A stretch of 64,000 bases of DNA from Thauera butanivorans NBRC 103042 (GTDB taxonomy: Bacteria > Pseudomonadota > Gammaproteobacteria > Burkholderiales > Rhodocyclaceae), in NCBI RefSeq assembly GCF_001591165.1, contig NZ_BCUG01000004.1, forward strand, positions 124,001 to 188,000, read 5' to 3'. Numbering within the stretch: the first letter of the stretch is position 1; each line of letters begins with the position of its first letter. Below, one piece after another: positions 1 through 9,296 of the stretch. The notes under the pieces were generated by a model that did no database searches, was not told the origin of the DNA, and saw only the letters and a program-made list of their open reading frames with translations. The position numbers and the translations under genes were made by a program.

Positions 1-2
1 CC

Positions 3-1475
3 CAGGAAGACGGCCGCATCCTCGAGGACGACTTCCACATTCCGCGCCGCTATCTCGACACCATCATGAGCCCGTGGGCGGTCAAGCGCCTGCACGAGTT
101 CGGCGGCGACATCACCAAGTTCCGCGTCGTCAAGCTGATGCCTTCGGTGCTGCGCCAGACGGCGGTCGCCAAGACCGAGCCGGGCGACGAGAACAACCAG
201 GACATCTCCTCGCTGGTCGGCAAGGTCGACATCCGCAAGCTCGAGCAGTACTCGCAGGACGACCCCGACGCCTACAGCTACTCCGGCGGCCTGTGCCTGG
301 CCAACCGCGGCCTGCTCGAATTCGTCGAGATGTTCAAGGCGCCGATCAAGGTCCTGCACCCGCTGCTCACCGCGACCCAGGAAAGCAACTACAAGGGCAC
401 CGAAGGTTTCGGCGCGATCCCGTTCGACGGCATCGTGATGGCGCACTCGAACGAGTCCGAATGGGTCGCGTTCAAGAACAACCGCAACAACGAGGCCTTC
501 CTCGACCGCATCTACACGGTCAAGGTGCCCTACTGCCTGCGGGTGTCGGACGAAATCCGCATCTACGAGAAGCTGCTGGCCCACAGCTCGCTGTCCGAAG
601 CGCCCTGCGCGCCCGACACGCTGAAGATGATGGCCCAGTTCTCGGTGCTGTCGCGGCTGAAGGAGCCTGAAAACTCCAGCATCTTCTCCAAGATGCGCGT
701 CTACGACGGCGAGAACCTCAAGGACACCGACCCCAAGGCCAAGAGCTATCCCGAATACCGCGACTATGCCGGCGTCGACGAAGGCATGACCGGGCTCTCC
801 ACCCGCTTCGCCTTCAAGGCCCTGTCCAAGGTGTTCAACTTCGACCACCGCGAAGTTGCCGCCAACCCGGTGCACCTGATGTACGTGCTCGAGCAGCAGA
901 TCGAGGCCGAGCAGTTCCCGCCCGAGACCGAAGCGCGCTACATGGGCTACATCAAGGAATACCTGGCGCCGCGCTACGCCGAATTCATCGGCAAGGAAAT
1001 CCAGACCGCCTATCTCGAAAGCTATTCCGAGTACGGCCAGAACATCTTCGACCGCTACGTGACCTATGCCGACTTCTGGATCCAGGACCAGGAGTTCCGC
1101 GATCCGAACACCGGCGAGATCCTCGACCGCTCCGCGCTCAACGACGAACTGGAAAAGATCGAGAAGCCGGCCGGCATCAGCAACCCGAAGGACTTCCGCA
1201 ACGAAGTGGTGAACTTCGTGCTGCGCGCCCGCGCCAAGAACGACGGCCGCAACCCGAGCTGGACCTCCTACGAGAAGCTGCGCGCGGTGATCGAGAAGAA
1301 GATGTTCTCCAACACCGAGGACCTGCTGCCGGTGATCAGCTTCAACACCAAGGCCAGCGCCGACGAGCAGAAGAAGCACCAGGACTTCGTCGACCGCATG
1401 ATCGAGAAGGGCTACACCGAGAAGCAGGTACGCCTGCTGTGCGAATGGTATCTGCGCGTACGCAAGTCTTCGTGA
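3..1475 (+). CDS. prkA: PrkA serine protein kinase, C-terminal part (5' end outside window)
   Basis: The reading frame is open from the window edge to the TGA at 1473, giving about 490 residues of a protein that is usually near 640. It matches the PrkA/YeaG family: a AAA-like N-terminal part, mostly missing here, followed by the PrkA kinase-like C-terminal domain. Seen directly are the conserved stretches IPRRYLDTIMSPW, ESNYKGTEGFGAIPFDG and YCEWYL-type ending. The next genes are yeaH and a spoVR/ycgB homologue, the standard partners of this kinase in proteobacteria, where the trio is linked to stationary phase and nutrient stress. Its own substrate cannot be read from the sequence. Family assignment is secure; the start lies outside the window. 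Confidence 0.95.
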   Translation, partial: QEDGRILEDDFHIPRRYLDTIMSPWAVKRLHEFGGDITKFRVVKLMPSVLRQTAVAKTEPGDENNQDISSLVGKVDIRKLEQYSQDDPDAYSYSGGLCLANRGLLEFVEMFKAPIKVLHPLLTATQESNYKGTEGFGAIPFDGIVMAHSNESEWVAFKNNRNNEAFLDRIYTVKVPYCLRVSDEIRIYEKLLAHSSLSEAPCAPDTLKMMAQFSVLSRLKEPENSSIFSKMRVYDGENLKDTDPKAKSYPEYRDYAGVDEGMTGLSTRFAFKALSKVFNFDHREVAANPVHLMYVLEQQIEAEQFPPETEARYMGYIKEYLAPRYAEFIGKEIQTAYLESYSEYGQNIFDRYVTYADFWIQDQEFRDPNTGEILDRSALNDELEKIEKPAGISNPKDFRNEVVNFVLRARAKNDGRNPSWTSYEKLRAVIEKKMFSNTEDLLPVISFNTKASADEQKKHQDFVDRMIEKGYTEKQVRLLCEWYLRVRKSS

Positions 1476-1543
1476 ATCCGTGCGGATGAGGTGCGCGCCC
1501 GACATGGCGCGCACCGTTGCCGGCTTCGGCCCGAGGAGGAGGC

Positions 1544-2827
1544 ATGGTCCGCATCATCGATCGACGCTTCGACAGCAAGAACAAGAGCGCGGTCAACCGC
1601 CAGCGCTTCATGCGTCGCTTCAAGCAGCAGATCCGCAAGGCGGTGTCCGGCGCGATCGAGGGCCGCTCGATCCGCGACCTGGAGAACGGCGAGGAAGTCG
1701 CCATTCCCGCGCGCGATCTGTCCGAACCTTCGCTGCATCACGGCCGGGGCGGCACCTGGGAACAGGTCTTCTCCGGCAACGACCAGTTCAGCGCCGGCGA
1801 CCTCATCAACCGTCCGCTCGGCGGCGGCGCGGGCGGCTCCGGCCAGGGCAAGGCGAGCAACGAAGGCGAGCACGAGGACGATTTCGTCTTCCAGCTCTCG
1901 CGCGAGGAATTCCTCGATCTGTTCTTCGAGGATCTCGAACTGCCGCGCCTGGTCCGCACCCAGCTGGCCAAGGTCACCGAATACAAGACCCAGCGCGCCG
2001 GCTTCACCGCCGACGGCGTGCCGGCGAACATCAACATCATCCGCTCGATGCGCAGCGCGCTCGGCCGCCGGCTCGCGCTCGGCTCGCCCTACGCCGGCAA
2101 GCTGCGCGAACTCCAGCAGCAGCTCGACGAACTCCTCGCCCACTGCAACGGCGACCAAGCCTGCGAGGACAGCGAGGAAGCCCGTGCGCTGCGCGAGGAA
2201 ATCGAGCGGCTGCGCGAGAAGATCGAGCAGATCCCCTTCATCGAGCGCTTCGACCTGCGCTACAACAACCGCATCCGCGTGCCCTGCCCCACCACGCGGG
2301 CGGTGATGTTCTGCCTGATGGACGTCTCCGGCTCGATGAGCGAGGAACGCAAATCCACCGCCAAGCGCTTCTTCATGCTGCTCTACCTGTTCCTGACGCG
2401 CAGCTACGAACACATCGAAGTCGTCTTCATCCGCCATCACACCGTGGCCAAGGAAGTCGACGAAGACGAATTCTTCCACTCGCGCGAGTCCGGCGGCACC
2501 GTGGTGTCCAGCGCGCTGCTGCTGATGCGCGACATCCTGCGCCAGCGCTACGCCAACGGCCAGTGGAACATCTACGGCGCGCAGGCTTCGGACGGCGACA
2601 ACTGGGACAACGATTCGCCGCTGTGCAGCCAGCTGCTCGGCCGCGACATCCTGCCCAGCTGCCAATACTTCGCCTACATCGAGATCACCGCCGGCGAGCC
2701 GCAGAACCTGTGGCGCGAATACGCCCGCATCGCCGACGAACAGCCCCACTTCGCCATGCAGCGAATCGAATCGCCGGCCGACATCTACCCGGTGTTCCGC
2801 GAACTGTTCAAGAAGACGATCCTATGA
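1544..2827 (+). CDS. yeaH: UPF0229 family protein YeaH
   Basis: This 427-residue protein of the YeaH/UPF0229 family begins MVRIIDRRFDSKNKS. The ATG at 1544 is chosen because GAGGAGGA lies just upstream (1533-1540); an in-frame codon at 1517 has no such site. The C-terminal half carries a von Willebrand A-like segment with the metal-site motif DVSGSMSE near residue 260, and the middle is charged and likely coiled. It lies 68 bases after prkA, and its stop overlaps the spoVR start in ATGA. YeaH and the PrkA kinase act in the same stress pathway in enterobacteria; the molecular role is unknown. Confidence 0.93.
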   Translation: MVRIIDRRFDSKNKSAVNRQRFMRRFKQQIRKAVSGAIEGRSIRDLENGEEVAIPARDLSEPSLHHGRGGTWEQVFSGNDQFSAGDLINRPLGGGAGGSGQGKASNEGEHEDDFVFQLSREEFLDLFFEDLELPRLVRTQLAKVTEYKTQRAGFTADGVPANINIIRSMRSALGRRLALGSPYAGKLRELQQQLDELLAHCNGDQACEDSEEARALREEIERLREKIEQIPFIERFDLRYNNRIRVPCPTTRAVMFCLMDVSGSMSEERKSTAKRFFMLLYLFLTRSYEHIEVVFIRHHTVAKEVDEDEFFHSRESGGTVVSSALLLMRDILRQRYANGQWNIYGAQASDGDNWDNDSPLCSQLLGRDILPSCQYFAYIEITAGEPQNLWREYARIADEQPHFAMQRIESPADIYPVFRELFKKTIL

Positions 2828-4362
2828 CGACCGCCGCCACCCGCAAGCTCGACCCCCTGCCGCGCGGCTCGGAATGGTCGATCGAAAGCATCGACCGCTA
2901 CCACACCGAGATCGCCCGCGTCGCCGCCCACTACCGGCTCGACACCTATCCGGTGCAGATCGAGATCATCACCGCCGAACAGATGATGGACGCCTACGCC
3001 TCGGTCGGCATGCCGGTGAACTACCACCACTGGTCTTTCGGCAAGCACTTCCTCGCCACCGAGAAAGGCTACCGCCGCGGCCAGATGGGGCTGGCCTACG
3101 AAATCGTCATCAACTCCAACCCCTGCATCGCCTACCTGATGGAGGAAAACACCCTGACGATGCAGGGCCTGGTGATCGCCCACGCCGCCTACGGCCACAA
3201 CAGCTTCTTCAAGGGCAACTACCTGTTCCGCACCTGGACCAATGCCGACGCGATCATCGACTACCTGATCTTCGCGCGGAATTACATCACCGAATGCGAA
3301 GAGCGCCATGGCGAGGAAGAGGTCGAGAACCTGCTCGACGCCTGCCATGCGCTGATGAACCTCGGCGTGGACCGCTACAAGCGCCCACCCAAACTCTCGC
3401 TCGCCAAGGAAAAGCTCCGCCAGCAGGAACGCGAGAGCTACCTGCAGAGCCAGGTCAATGAACTCTGGCGCACGCTGCCGGCACACGACATCCATGCCCG
3501 CCCGGAATCGCCAGGCCGCTTCCCGCCCGAACCCGAGGAGAACCTGCTCTACTTCATCGAGAAGAACGCCCCGCTGCTCGAATCCTGGCAGCGCGAAATC
3601 GTGCGCATCGTGCGCAAGATCGCGCAGTACTTCTTCCCCCAGCGCCAGACCCAGGTCATGAACGAAGGCTGGGCCACCTTCTGGCACTACACCCTGCTCA
3701 ACCACCTGTACGACGAGGGCCTGCTCGCCGACAGCTTCATGCTCGAATTCCTGCAGTCGCACACCAACGTGGTGTATCAGCCGCCGTACAACGCTGCCTG
3801 GTACAACGGCATCAACCCCTATGCGCTGGGTTTTGCGATGTGGCAGGACATCCGCCGCATCTGCGAAAACCCTGACGACGAGGACCGCCACTGGTTTCCG
3901 GAGATCGCCGGCAGCGACTGGCTCGAAACCTTCGACTTCGCGATGCGCAACTTCAAGGACGAGAGCTTCATCGCGCAATACCTGTCGCCCAAGATCATGC
4001 GCAACTTCCGCATGTTCGCAGTGCTCGACGACGATCGCGAGAACAAGCTGAAGGTATCGGCCATCCATGACGACGAAGGCTTCCGCCGTGTGCGCGACGT
4101 CCTCTCCGACCACTACAACCTCGGCGCGCGGGAACCCAACATCCAGGTCTGGAGCGTCGATCTGCGCGGCGACCGCTCGCTGACGCTGCGCCACCAGCAG
4201 CACAGCCGCCGCCCGCTGGGCGACTCCACCGGCGAAGTCATGAAGCATCTGGCCCGCCTGTGGGGCTTCACCGTCCGCCTGGAGACGGTCGGGGCAGACG
4301 GCCAGGTCGAACTGCATACCGAGATACGCAGAGACAAACGCCGCGTCGGCGACACCGGCTGA
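2824..4362 (+). CDS. SpoVR/YcgB family protein
   Basis: A 512-residue SpoVR family protein, about the usual length. Recognisable family segments are YPVQIEIITAEQMMDAY near the N-terminus, HAAYGHNSFFKGNYLF, and the conserved VMNEGWATFWHYT near residue 280. The start ATG at 2824 is inside the yeaH stop (ATGA), so the two are probably translationally coupled. SpoVR was named for spore cortex formation in Bacillus, but in non-sporulating proteobacteria it travels with PrkA and YeaH as the third member of a stress module. No catalytic role is established. The reading frame is open further upstream, but that part is antisense-like filler without family similarity. Confidence 0.93.
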   Translation: MTTAATRKLDPLPRGSEWSIESIDRYHTEIARVAAHYRLDTYPVQIEIITAEQMMDAYASVGMPVNYHHWSFGKHFLATEKGYRRGQMGLAYEIVINSNPCIAYLMEENTLTMQGLVIAHAAYGHNSFFKGNYLFRTWTNADAIIDYLIFARNYITECEERHGEEEVENLLDACHALMNLGVDRYKRPPKLSLAKEKLRQQERESYLQSQVNELWRTLPAHDIHARPESPGRFPPEPEENLLYFIEKNAPLLESWQREIVRIVRKIAQYFFPQRQTQVMNEGWATFWHYTLLNHLYDEGLLADSFMLEFLQSHTNVVYQPPYNAAWYNGINPYALGFAMWQDIRRICENPDDEDRHWFPEIAGSDWLETFDFAMRNFKDESFIAQYLSPKIMRNFRMFAVLDDDRENKLKVSAIHDDEGFRRVRDVLSDHYNLGAREPNIQVWSVDLRGDRSLTLRHQQHSRRPLGDSTGEVMKHLARLWGFTVRLETVGADGQVELHTEIRRDKRRVGDTG

Positions 4363-4418
4363 AGCGCGCCCGCTTGCGACTTTTCGCCACCGGGCTTGTC
4401 TATCTCGGCCTCATTGAC

Positions 4419-4437
4419 AATAATGATTCTCATTAAT
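4419..4437. promoter_or_regulatory. Fur-box-like site upstream of the FagA-like gene and fumC
   Basis: AATAATGATTCTCATTAAT matches about 14 of 19 positions of the Fur consensus GATAATGATAATCATTATC and stands out as AT-rich in GC-rich surroundings. It ends about 25 bases before the start of the gene at 4462. Iron-dependent control of the downstream pair is inferred. Confidence 0.7.
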
Positions 4438-4461
4438 TTGAAATGATCGCGCGACAGCCAC

Positions 4462-4842
4462 ATGCCCCCTCACCTCGACCGCAAACAGCGCTGGCTCTGG
4501 GCCGCGATCCGCATCCGCTGCGCACTGCAGCCGGACGAGCCGCGCCTGATTCCGCACTACCTCACCGAAGCCGACGCCCTGGTACGCCGCATGCGGCTGT
4601 CGCCCTGGGAAGCCGCATGGCGCGCGGCCGAACTGCTGGCCGGTGCCGCCGCGGACCGCGCCCTGCCCGGCCACTGGCGCCACCTGTGCCTGGATCATCT
4701 GCACCAACCGCTGGCTCGACTGGCCTGCTGCGCCCTCACCCCGCAGCAACAGGCGCGGCTGGCCGCGCTGCGCTGGCGCGTCGCCAACCTGGACCTGTCC
4801 CCGTCCATGCAGCTCGACGGCCCGGATTCGCCTTTTGCCTGA
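4462..4842 (+). CDS. Small FagA-like protein preceding fumC
   Basis: A 126-residue protein with no signal peptide or membrane segment, rich in Arg, Leu, Trp and Ala ([20 protein letters not shown] near the start). It lies 79 bases upstream of fumC and directly behind a Fur-like site. In Pseudomonas aeruginosa the iron-regulated operon is fagA-fumC-orfX-sodA, and fagA encodes a small protein of similar size; position, size and iron box together suggest this is the counterpart. The function of FagA is unknown. The homology is inferred from context and general composition, not from an alignment. Confidence 0.65.
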   Translation: MPPHLDRKQRWLWAAIRIRCALQPDEPRLIPHYLTEADALVRRMRLSPWEAAWRAAELLAGAAADRALPGHWRHLCLDHLHQPLARLACCALTPQQQARLAALRWRVANLDLSPSMQLDGPDSPFA

Positions 4843-4921
4843 AAAGCCTTTCTCCAGCTCATCCACTCGAGGCGCCGCCGGCACGCGCCCGCCTTCCACC
4901 TCACCAACAGGAGCCCCCTCC

Positions 4922-6304
4922 ATGAGCACACGCCAGGAATACGACACTTTCGGCCCGATCGACGTCCCCGCCGACCGCCTGTGGGGCGCGCAGACCCAGC
5001 GTTCGCTGATCAACTTCGCCATCTCTACCGAGCGCCAGCCCACCGAACTCATCCACGCCCTCGCGCTGGTCAAGCGCGCCGCCGCGCGGGTCAACCATGG
5101 CCTGGGCCTGCTGCCCGCCGAAAAAGCCGACGCCATCATCGCCGCCGCCGACGAAGTGCTCGCCGGCAAGCACCCGGACGAGTTCCCGCTCGCCGTCTGG
5201 CAGACCGGCTCGGGCACGCAGACCAACATGAACGTCAACGAAGTGCTCGCCAACCGCGCCAGCGAACTGCTGGGCGGCGAACGCGGCGAGAAGCGCCTCG
5301 TCCACCCCAATGACGACGTCAACCGCAGCCAGTCGAGCAACGACGTCTTTCCCACCGCGATGCACGTCGCCGCCACGCTGGCGGTGGTCCGGAAACTGCT
5401 GCCGGCGCTGGCCCGGCTGCGCGCCACGCTGGAAGAAAAATCCCGCGCCTTCGCCGACATCGTCAAGATCGGCCGCACCCACCTGCAGGACGCCACGCCG
5501 CTCACCCTGGGGCAGGAAATCTCCGGCTGGGCCGCACAACTGGCCCATGGCGAACGCCACCTGCGCGCCGCGCTGCCGCACCTGAGCGAACTGGCGCTGG
5601 GCGGCACCGCGGTCGGCACCGGGCTCAACGCCCCCAAGGGCTATGCCGAAGCCGTGGCCGCCGAAATCGCCCGCCTCAGCGGGCAGGAATTCGTCACCGC
5701 GCCCAGCAAGTTCGAGGCGCTGGCCAGCTGCGACGGGCTGGTGTACGCCCACGGTGCGCTCAAGACCCTGGCCGCCAGCCTGATGAAGATCGCCAACGAC
5801 GTGCGCTGGCTCGCCAGCGGCCCGCGCAGCGGCCTGGGCGAAATCTCGATCCCGGAGAACGAACCCGGCTCCTCGATCATGCCGGGCAAGGTCAATCCGA
5901 CCCAGAGCGAAGCGATGACCATGCTCGCCGCGCAGGTCATGGGCAACGACGTCGCCATCAACATCGGCGGCGCCTCGGGCAACTTCGAGCTCAACGTCTT
6001 CCGCCCGATGGTCATCCACAACTTCCTGCAGAGTGTGCGCCTGCTCGCCGACGGCATGAACAGCTTCAACGACCACTGCGCCGCCGGTATCGAGCCCAAC
6101 CGCGCCCGCATCACCGAACTGGTCGAGCGTTCGCTGATGCTGGTCACCGCGCTGAATCCGCACATCGGCTACGACAAGGCCGCGCAGATCGCCAAGAAGG
6201 CGCACAAGGAAGGCAGCAGTCTGCGCGAAGCCGCGCTGGCGCTGGGCCATGTCTCGGCGGAAGACTTCGACCGCTGGATCGACCCGGCGAAGATGGTCGG
6301 CTGA
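4922..6304 (+). CDS. fumC: Class II fumarate hydratase FumC
   Basis: A 460-residue iron-independent fumarase that interconverts fumarate and malate in the citric acid cycle. The fumarase/aspartase signature [13 protein letters not shown] starts at Gly316, which places the mobile-loop serine at 318, the same number as in E. coli FumC. NTQ-type residues [16 protein letters not shown] and the histidine of [15 protein letters not shown] are present. The start follows AGGAG at 4909. Being iron-free, FumC typically replaces the iron-sulfur fumarase under iron limitation, which fits the Fur-like site upstream of the preceding gene. No sodA follows here, unlike in Pseudomonas. Confidence 0.97.
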   Translation: MSTRQEYDTFGPIDVPADRLWGAQTQRSLINFAISTERQPTELIHALALVKRAAARVNHGLGLLPAEKADAIIAAADEVLAGKHPDEFPLAVWQTGSGTQTNMNVNEVLANRASELLGGERGEKRLVHPNDDVNRSQSSNDVFPTAMHVAATLAVVRKLLPALARLRATLEEKSRAFADIVKIGRTHLQDATPLTLGQEISGWAAQLAHGERHLRAALPHLSELALGGTAVGTGLNAPKGYAEAVAAEIARLSGQEFVTAPSKFEALASCDGLVYAHGALKTLAASLMKIANDVRWLASGPRSGLGEISIPENEPGSSIMPGKVNPTQSEAMTMLAAQVMGNDVAINIGGASGNFELNVFRPMVIHNFLQSVRLLADGMNSFNDHCAAGIEPNRARITELVERSLMLVTALNPHIGYDKAAQIAKKAHKEGSSLREAALALGHVSAEDFDRWIDPAKMVG

Positions 6305-6320
6305 GCCCGGAGACCCGCAC

Positions 6321-6345
6321 GGCCGGCCGCAAATGCGCGCCGGCC
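6321..6345 (+). terminator. GC-rich hairpin after fumC
   Basis: GGCCGGC (6321-6327) pairs with GCCGGCC (6339-6345), with an inner CGC/GCG extension around AAAT and one bulged base. There is no T-run after it, so termination is possible but not certain. Confidence 0.35.
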
Positions 6346-6516
6346 GCCGACACCTTCGGACACCGACTACCGCTTCATCCGCGCCTGCCGCCCCAGCCCG
6401 GGAGCGACTTCGCAGCCAGCTCCAACCATCGTTTCTGGCCCGCTGCGGGGGCAAAACTGCAGCAAAGCCGGAAAAAGAAACCTGATGATGCGCGGCCGTG
6501 GCATCTACACAAAATC

Positions 6517-6543
6517 GATAATGATTCTTGTTTATAATCATCA
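6517..6543. promoter_or_regulatory. Fur-box-like site before the fecI remnant
   Basis: GATAATGATTCTTGTTTAT and the following AATCATC form an AT-rich, partly palindromic run about 30 bases before the sigma-factor start at 6571. ECF sigma genes of the FecI type are commonly Fur-repressed, so this is probably the original promoter of the now broken sigma gene. The match is weaker than at 4419 and 9250. Confidence 0.6.
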
Positions 6544-6570
6544 GCTTCCCGCTTCCCCCCGGCCCAGACC

Positions 6571-6760
6571 ATGAAACCCGCTCCCGCCGAGTTCGACTCG
6601 CCGTTCGAACAGCTCTATGCCGCGCACCATGGCTGGCTGAGGGCTTGGCTGCGCCGGCGGCTGGAATGCACGGACCAGGCATGCGATCTGGTGCAAGACG
6701 TTTTCATCCGCGTCCTCTCCCAGCGCCACGTCGAGGACCTGCGGGAACCGCGAGCCTACC
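6571..6760 (+). pseudogene. FecI-type ECF sigma factor, N-terminal remnant
   Basis: The first 63 or so residues read as region 2 of an ECF sigma factor of the FecI group: FEQLYAAHHGWLRAWLRRRL, then CDLVQDVFIRVL and EPRAYL. Immediately after EPRAYL the sequence switches to the interior of a TonB-dependent receptor in another frame (junction near 6755-6766), and the sigma frame runs on as nonsense to 6915. Region 4, the whole of fecR and the front of the receptor are missing. This is most simply one deletion from fecI into the receptor gene. The truncated product lacks -35 recognition and should be inactive. Confidence 0.85.
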
Positions 6761-8356
6761 TATCATCTGCACGGCGATTTCGGCGGTCCCATCGACCGCG
6801 ACGGCCGCTTCGGCTACCGCGTCAATGCCGCCTGGCAGGACGGCGACACCGCCATCAAGGGCATGAAGCTGCGCACCCGATTCCTCAGCGCCGCCTTCGA
6901 CTGGCGCATCACTGACGACCTGCTGTTGCAGGTCAATGTTACCGACCGCGACTACAAGAAACTTGGCAACCCATCTTCCTGGTCGTTTGCTCCCGGTGCT
7001 GTTCGGCCATCGGCCAAGGAGATCGACAACACCCGTATCTGGGGCCAGCACTGGGAACGGAACCATTATCAGAACACCCGCTATGGCGCCAACCTGCGCT
7101 GGGAGGCGGCGCCGTGGCTGACCCTGCGCGCCGGCTGGATGCAAAGTGACAGCGAAAGAGGCTATGCCGATGGAGTATCCAATACTTTCCAGGCGGATGG
7201 CAGCTTCACTCGGTCCGGCCGGTTTTTCGGGCCGGGCGTAGACACGATGAACCAGATCAGCAAGGACACCCGCGCCCAGTTGTTCGGTGACTTCCGCTTC
7301 GAGACCGGCACGATCTCCCACCAAGTCACCGCAGGAGTGCAGTATCACAAAGATTGGTCAGTGCGCTATAGCAATGGCTGGGCACCGTACGTTACCGTTT
7401 TTTCGGACGGACACCTGGAAGATGGCCCTCGTTACGTCGATCGTCCGGTGGTGGCACCGTTCGATCGCGGGGCGCGCAATGCCACCTGGACGGATACCCG
7501 TACCACCTTCACGGTCGGCGACGATATTCGGCTCGATGAGCGCTGGTCACTGCTCGCGGGGCTGTCCCACAGCACGATCGAGGTGCGCTCGCAAGGGTGG
7601 TCGACACCGCCCTACGAGGAGTCCGCGGTAACGCCGACCCTGTCACTGATCTACAAGCCGTTACCGGCGGTCACCACTTATGTCACCTACATGGAGTCAC
7701 TGGAACAGGGCGGCACGGCGGCAGAGCAGTTCGGCGGCGCGCCGGTGGTCAATGCCGGCGAGTCCATGAAACCGATGGTCAGCGACCAGATCGAGATCGG
7801 CGCCAAATGGTCGGTTGGCGGCATGCTGCTGAGCACGGCACTGTTCCAGATCGACAAGTCCTTGCAGTACTACGACATCAGCGACCCCGCCGCGCCGGTC
7901 TACGTGCAGGACGGCCGGCAGGTGCATCGCGGCATCGAGTTCACCGCCTTCGGCCGCATGGCCGAGCGCTGGAGCCTGATCGGCGGCTTGACCCTGCCCG
8001 ACGCCAAGGTCAAGAAGCAGGAGCAGAACCCCGCGCTGGAGGGCAAACACCCCACGGGAACGGCCGAACGGCTGGCGAAGCTGCGCGTCGAGTACGACAC
8101 GCGCTGGCTGCCGGGGCTGACACTGGTGGGCGGCGTCCAGTACACACGCCACCGATACGCCGATCAAATGAACACCGACCGGCTGCCCGCCTTCACGCTG
8201 TTCGACGTCGGCGCACGCTACGCCACCACGCTGGCGGGCCGGCCGCTGACCGCACGCCTGGAAGTCCAGAACGCGGGCGACAGGCGCTACTGGAACAATG
8301 GCAGCGAGGTCGGCGAACCGCGCACCCTCACCTTCTCCCTGAGCACGGATTTCTGA
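6758..8356 (+). pseudogene. TonB-dependent siderophore receptor, 3' part only
   Basis: In the frame entered at about 6758 the sequence reads YHLHGDFGGPIDRDGRFGYR and continues for about 530 residues of outer-membrane beta-barrel, ending in the typical receptor C-terminus with a final Phe (FSLSTDF). Missing are the signal peptide, any N-terminal signalling domain, the TonB box and nearly all of the plug. The barrel itself contains no stop or frameshift. Without its own start the fragment can be read only from internal codons such as 6863 and would not be exported. It is joined directly to a fecI remnant, which indicates a deletion removing the end of fecI, fecR and the receptor front. Confidence 0.88.
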
Positions 8357-8364
8357 TGCGGGCT

Positions 8365-8393
8365 CGGGGCCGGGTTGCGCGCGCCCGGCCCCG
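8365..8393 (+). terminator. Hairpin after the receptor remnant
   Basis: CGGGGCCGGG (8365-8374) and CCCGGCCCCG (8384-8393) form a perfect 10-bp stem with a 9-base loop. It lies 8 bases past the receptor stop. No T-run follows. Confidence 0.4.
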
Positions 8394-8511
8394 TGGGATC
8401 AAACCGCTTCGCCACCGGGCGACTCGTCGCCGGGCATGGACGGAGCATCGGGCACCTTCGTGCAGGGAGTCGGGCAGGCGCAGTTGGAAATGCCGGGTAT
8501 CCGCGAACCGA

Positions 8512-8916
8512 TCATTCGGCGTGCCAGTTTTCCACCTGCAAGCCCGGCACACGGGCGAACTCCCGCTCATTGCGCGTCACCAGCCTCGCCCGATGGCGCA
8601 ATGCCGTGGCCGCGATGAGCACGTCATGGGCGCCGATCGGCGTGCCTTGCCTCTCCAGCGCACAGCGGATGGCGGCGGCCTGTTCTGCGCAGACGGCATC
8701 GAAAGCCAGCACCTGCAATGGCAGCAGCAACTTGTCCAGTGCCTCGATGCGCGGCCGTGCAGCTTCGACGGGCAGGCGCATCAGGCCATAGCGCAGCTCG
8801 TAGACCACGATGGCGGGCACACCCACCTCGGATGGCGGTAACGCCTGCAGGCGCGGCACCACCTGAGCATCGCCCCGAAAGTAGTAACTGATGGTGTTGC
8901 TGTCCAGAACCAGCAT
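8512..8916 (-). CDS. vapC: VapC-family PIN-domain toxin
   Basis: A 134-residue PIN-domain protein, the usual size of type II toxins that cleave RNA. The start is placed at MLVLDSNTISYYF, whose Asp is the first metal ligand (MLVLDSN); YELRYGL supplies the conserved Glu and AHDVLIAATA the next Asp. It follows the antitoxin stop by 4 bases on the same strand, the standard antitoxin-toxin order. The pair sits between two decayed siderophore-receptor loci. PIN family and pairing are clear; the RNA target is unknown. Confidence 0.92.
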   Translation of the reverse strand: MLVLDSNTISYYFRGDAQVVPRLQALPPSEVGVPAIVVYELRYGLMRLPVEAARPRIEALDKLLLPLQVLAFDAVCAEQAAAIRCALERQGTPIGAHDVLIAATALRHRARLVTRNEREFARVPGLQVENWHAE

Positions 8917-8920
8917 CGGG

Positions 8921-9148
8921 TCAAAACCTGATTCGGGCCAGGTCTTCACCCGGTGGCGGCAATTCCTCGCGTAGCGGGAAATCGGGAAACGCCCCGGCCA
9001 GCGCAACGCATTCGGCCGGCCAGGTGTCGTGTGCGTGCTGGCGGATGAGTTCCGCCACCCAACGGCTCTTGGACATGCCGCTCGCCTGCGCGGCCTGGAC
9101 GAGCAGCGCCTCCGTAGCGTCATCGATATATAGAGTGATCTGGGACAT
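8921..9148 (-). CDS. vapB: VapB-like ribbon-helix-helix antitoxin
   Basis: A 75-residue protein beginning MSQITLYIDDATEALL, a ribbon-helix-helix (CopG/Arc-like) DNA-binding strand, followed by MSKSRWVAELIRQ helices and an acidic/proline-rich tail that would bind the toxin. It is immediately upstream of the PIN toxin on the minus strand. Such antitoxins normally repress their own operon; no clear operator was picked out upstream. An in-frame extension upstream of 9148 is judged not to be coding. Confidence 0.85.
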   Translation of the reverse strand: MSQITLYIDDATEALLVQAAQASGMSKSRWVAELIRQHAHDTWPAECVALAGAFPDFPLREELPPPGEDLARIRF

Positions 9149-9249
9149 GGCGATCTCCACGGTCTGCATATATGTGGAATTGTATGTGCTCAAGCAGGGA
9201 AGGCAAGCCATTCAGCCGGCAAGGCTGCCGACAGGATCGAATCCCATAT

Positions 9250-9268
9250 AATGATAGGAATTATCATT
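9250..9268. promoter_or_regulatory. Fur-box-like palindrome before the second fecI
   Basis: AATGATA (9250-9256) and TATCATT (9262-9268) are perfect inverted repeats around GGAAT, in an AT-rich stretch 30 bases before the sigma start. This fits Fur control of the sigma gene. Confidence 0.7.
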
Positions 9269-9296
9269 AACATGTCGCCTGTCCAGCGGCCCTCAC

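Noticed and set aside
1412-2749. Minus-strand open frame opposite yeaH
   Set aside because: The plus strand encodes YeaH with family motifs and a ribosome site; the reverse frame lacks any recognisable domain.
4901-6682. Long minus-strand open frame of nearly 600 codons opposite fumC
   Set aside because: It is antisense to a clear fumC, has no family similarity, and has the Gly/Ala/Val/Asp/Arg composition that GC-rich codon bias produces on the opposite strand.
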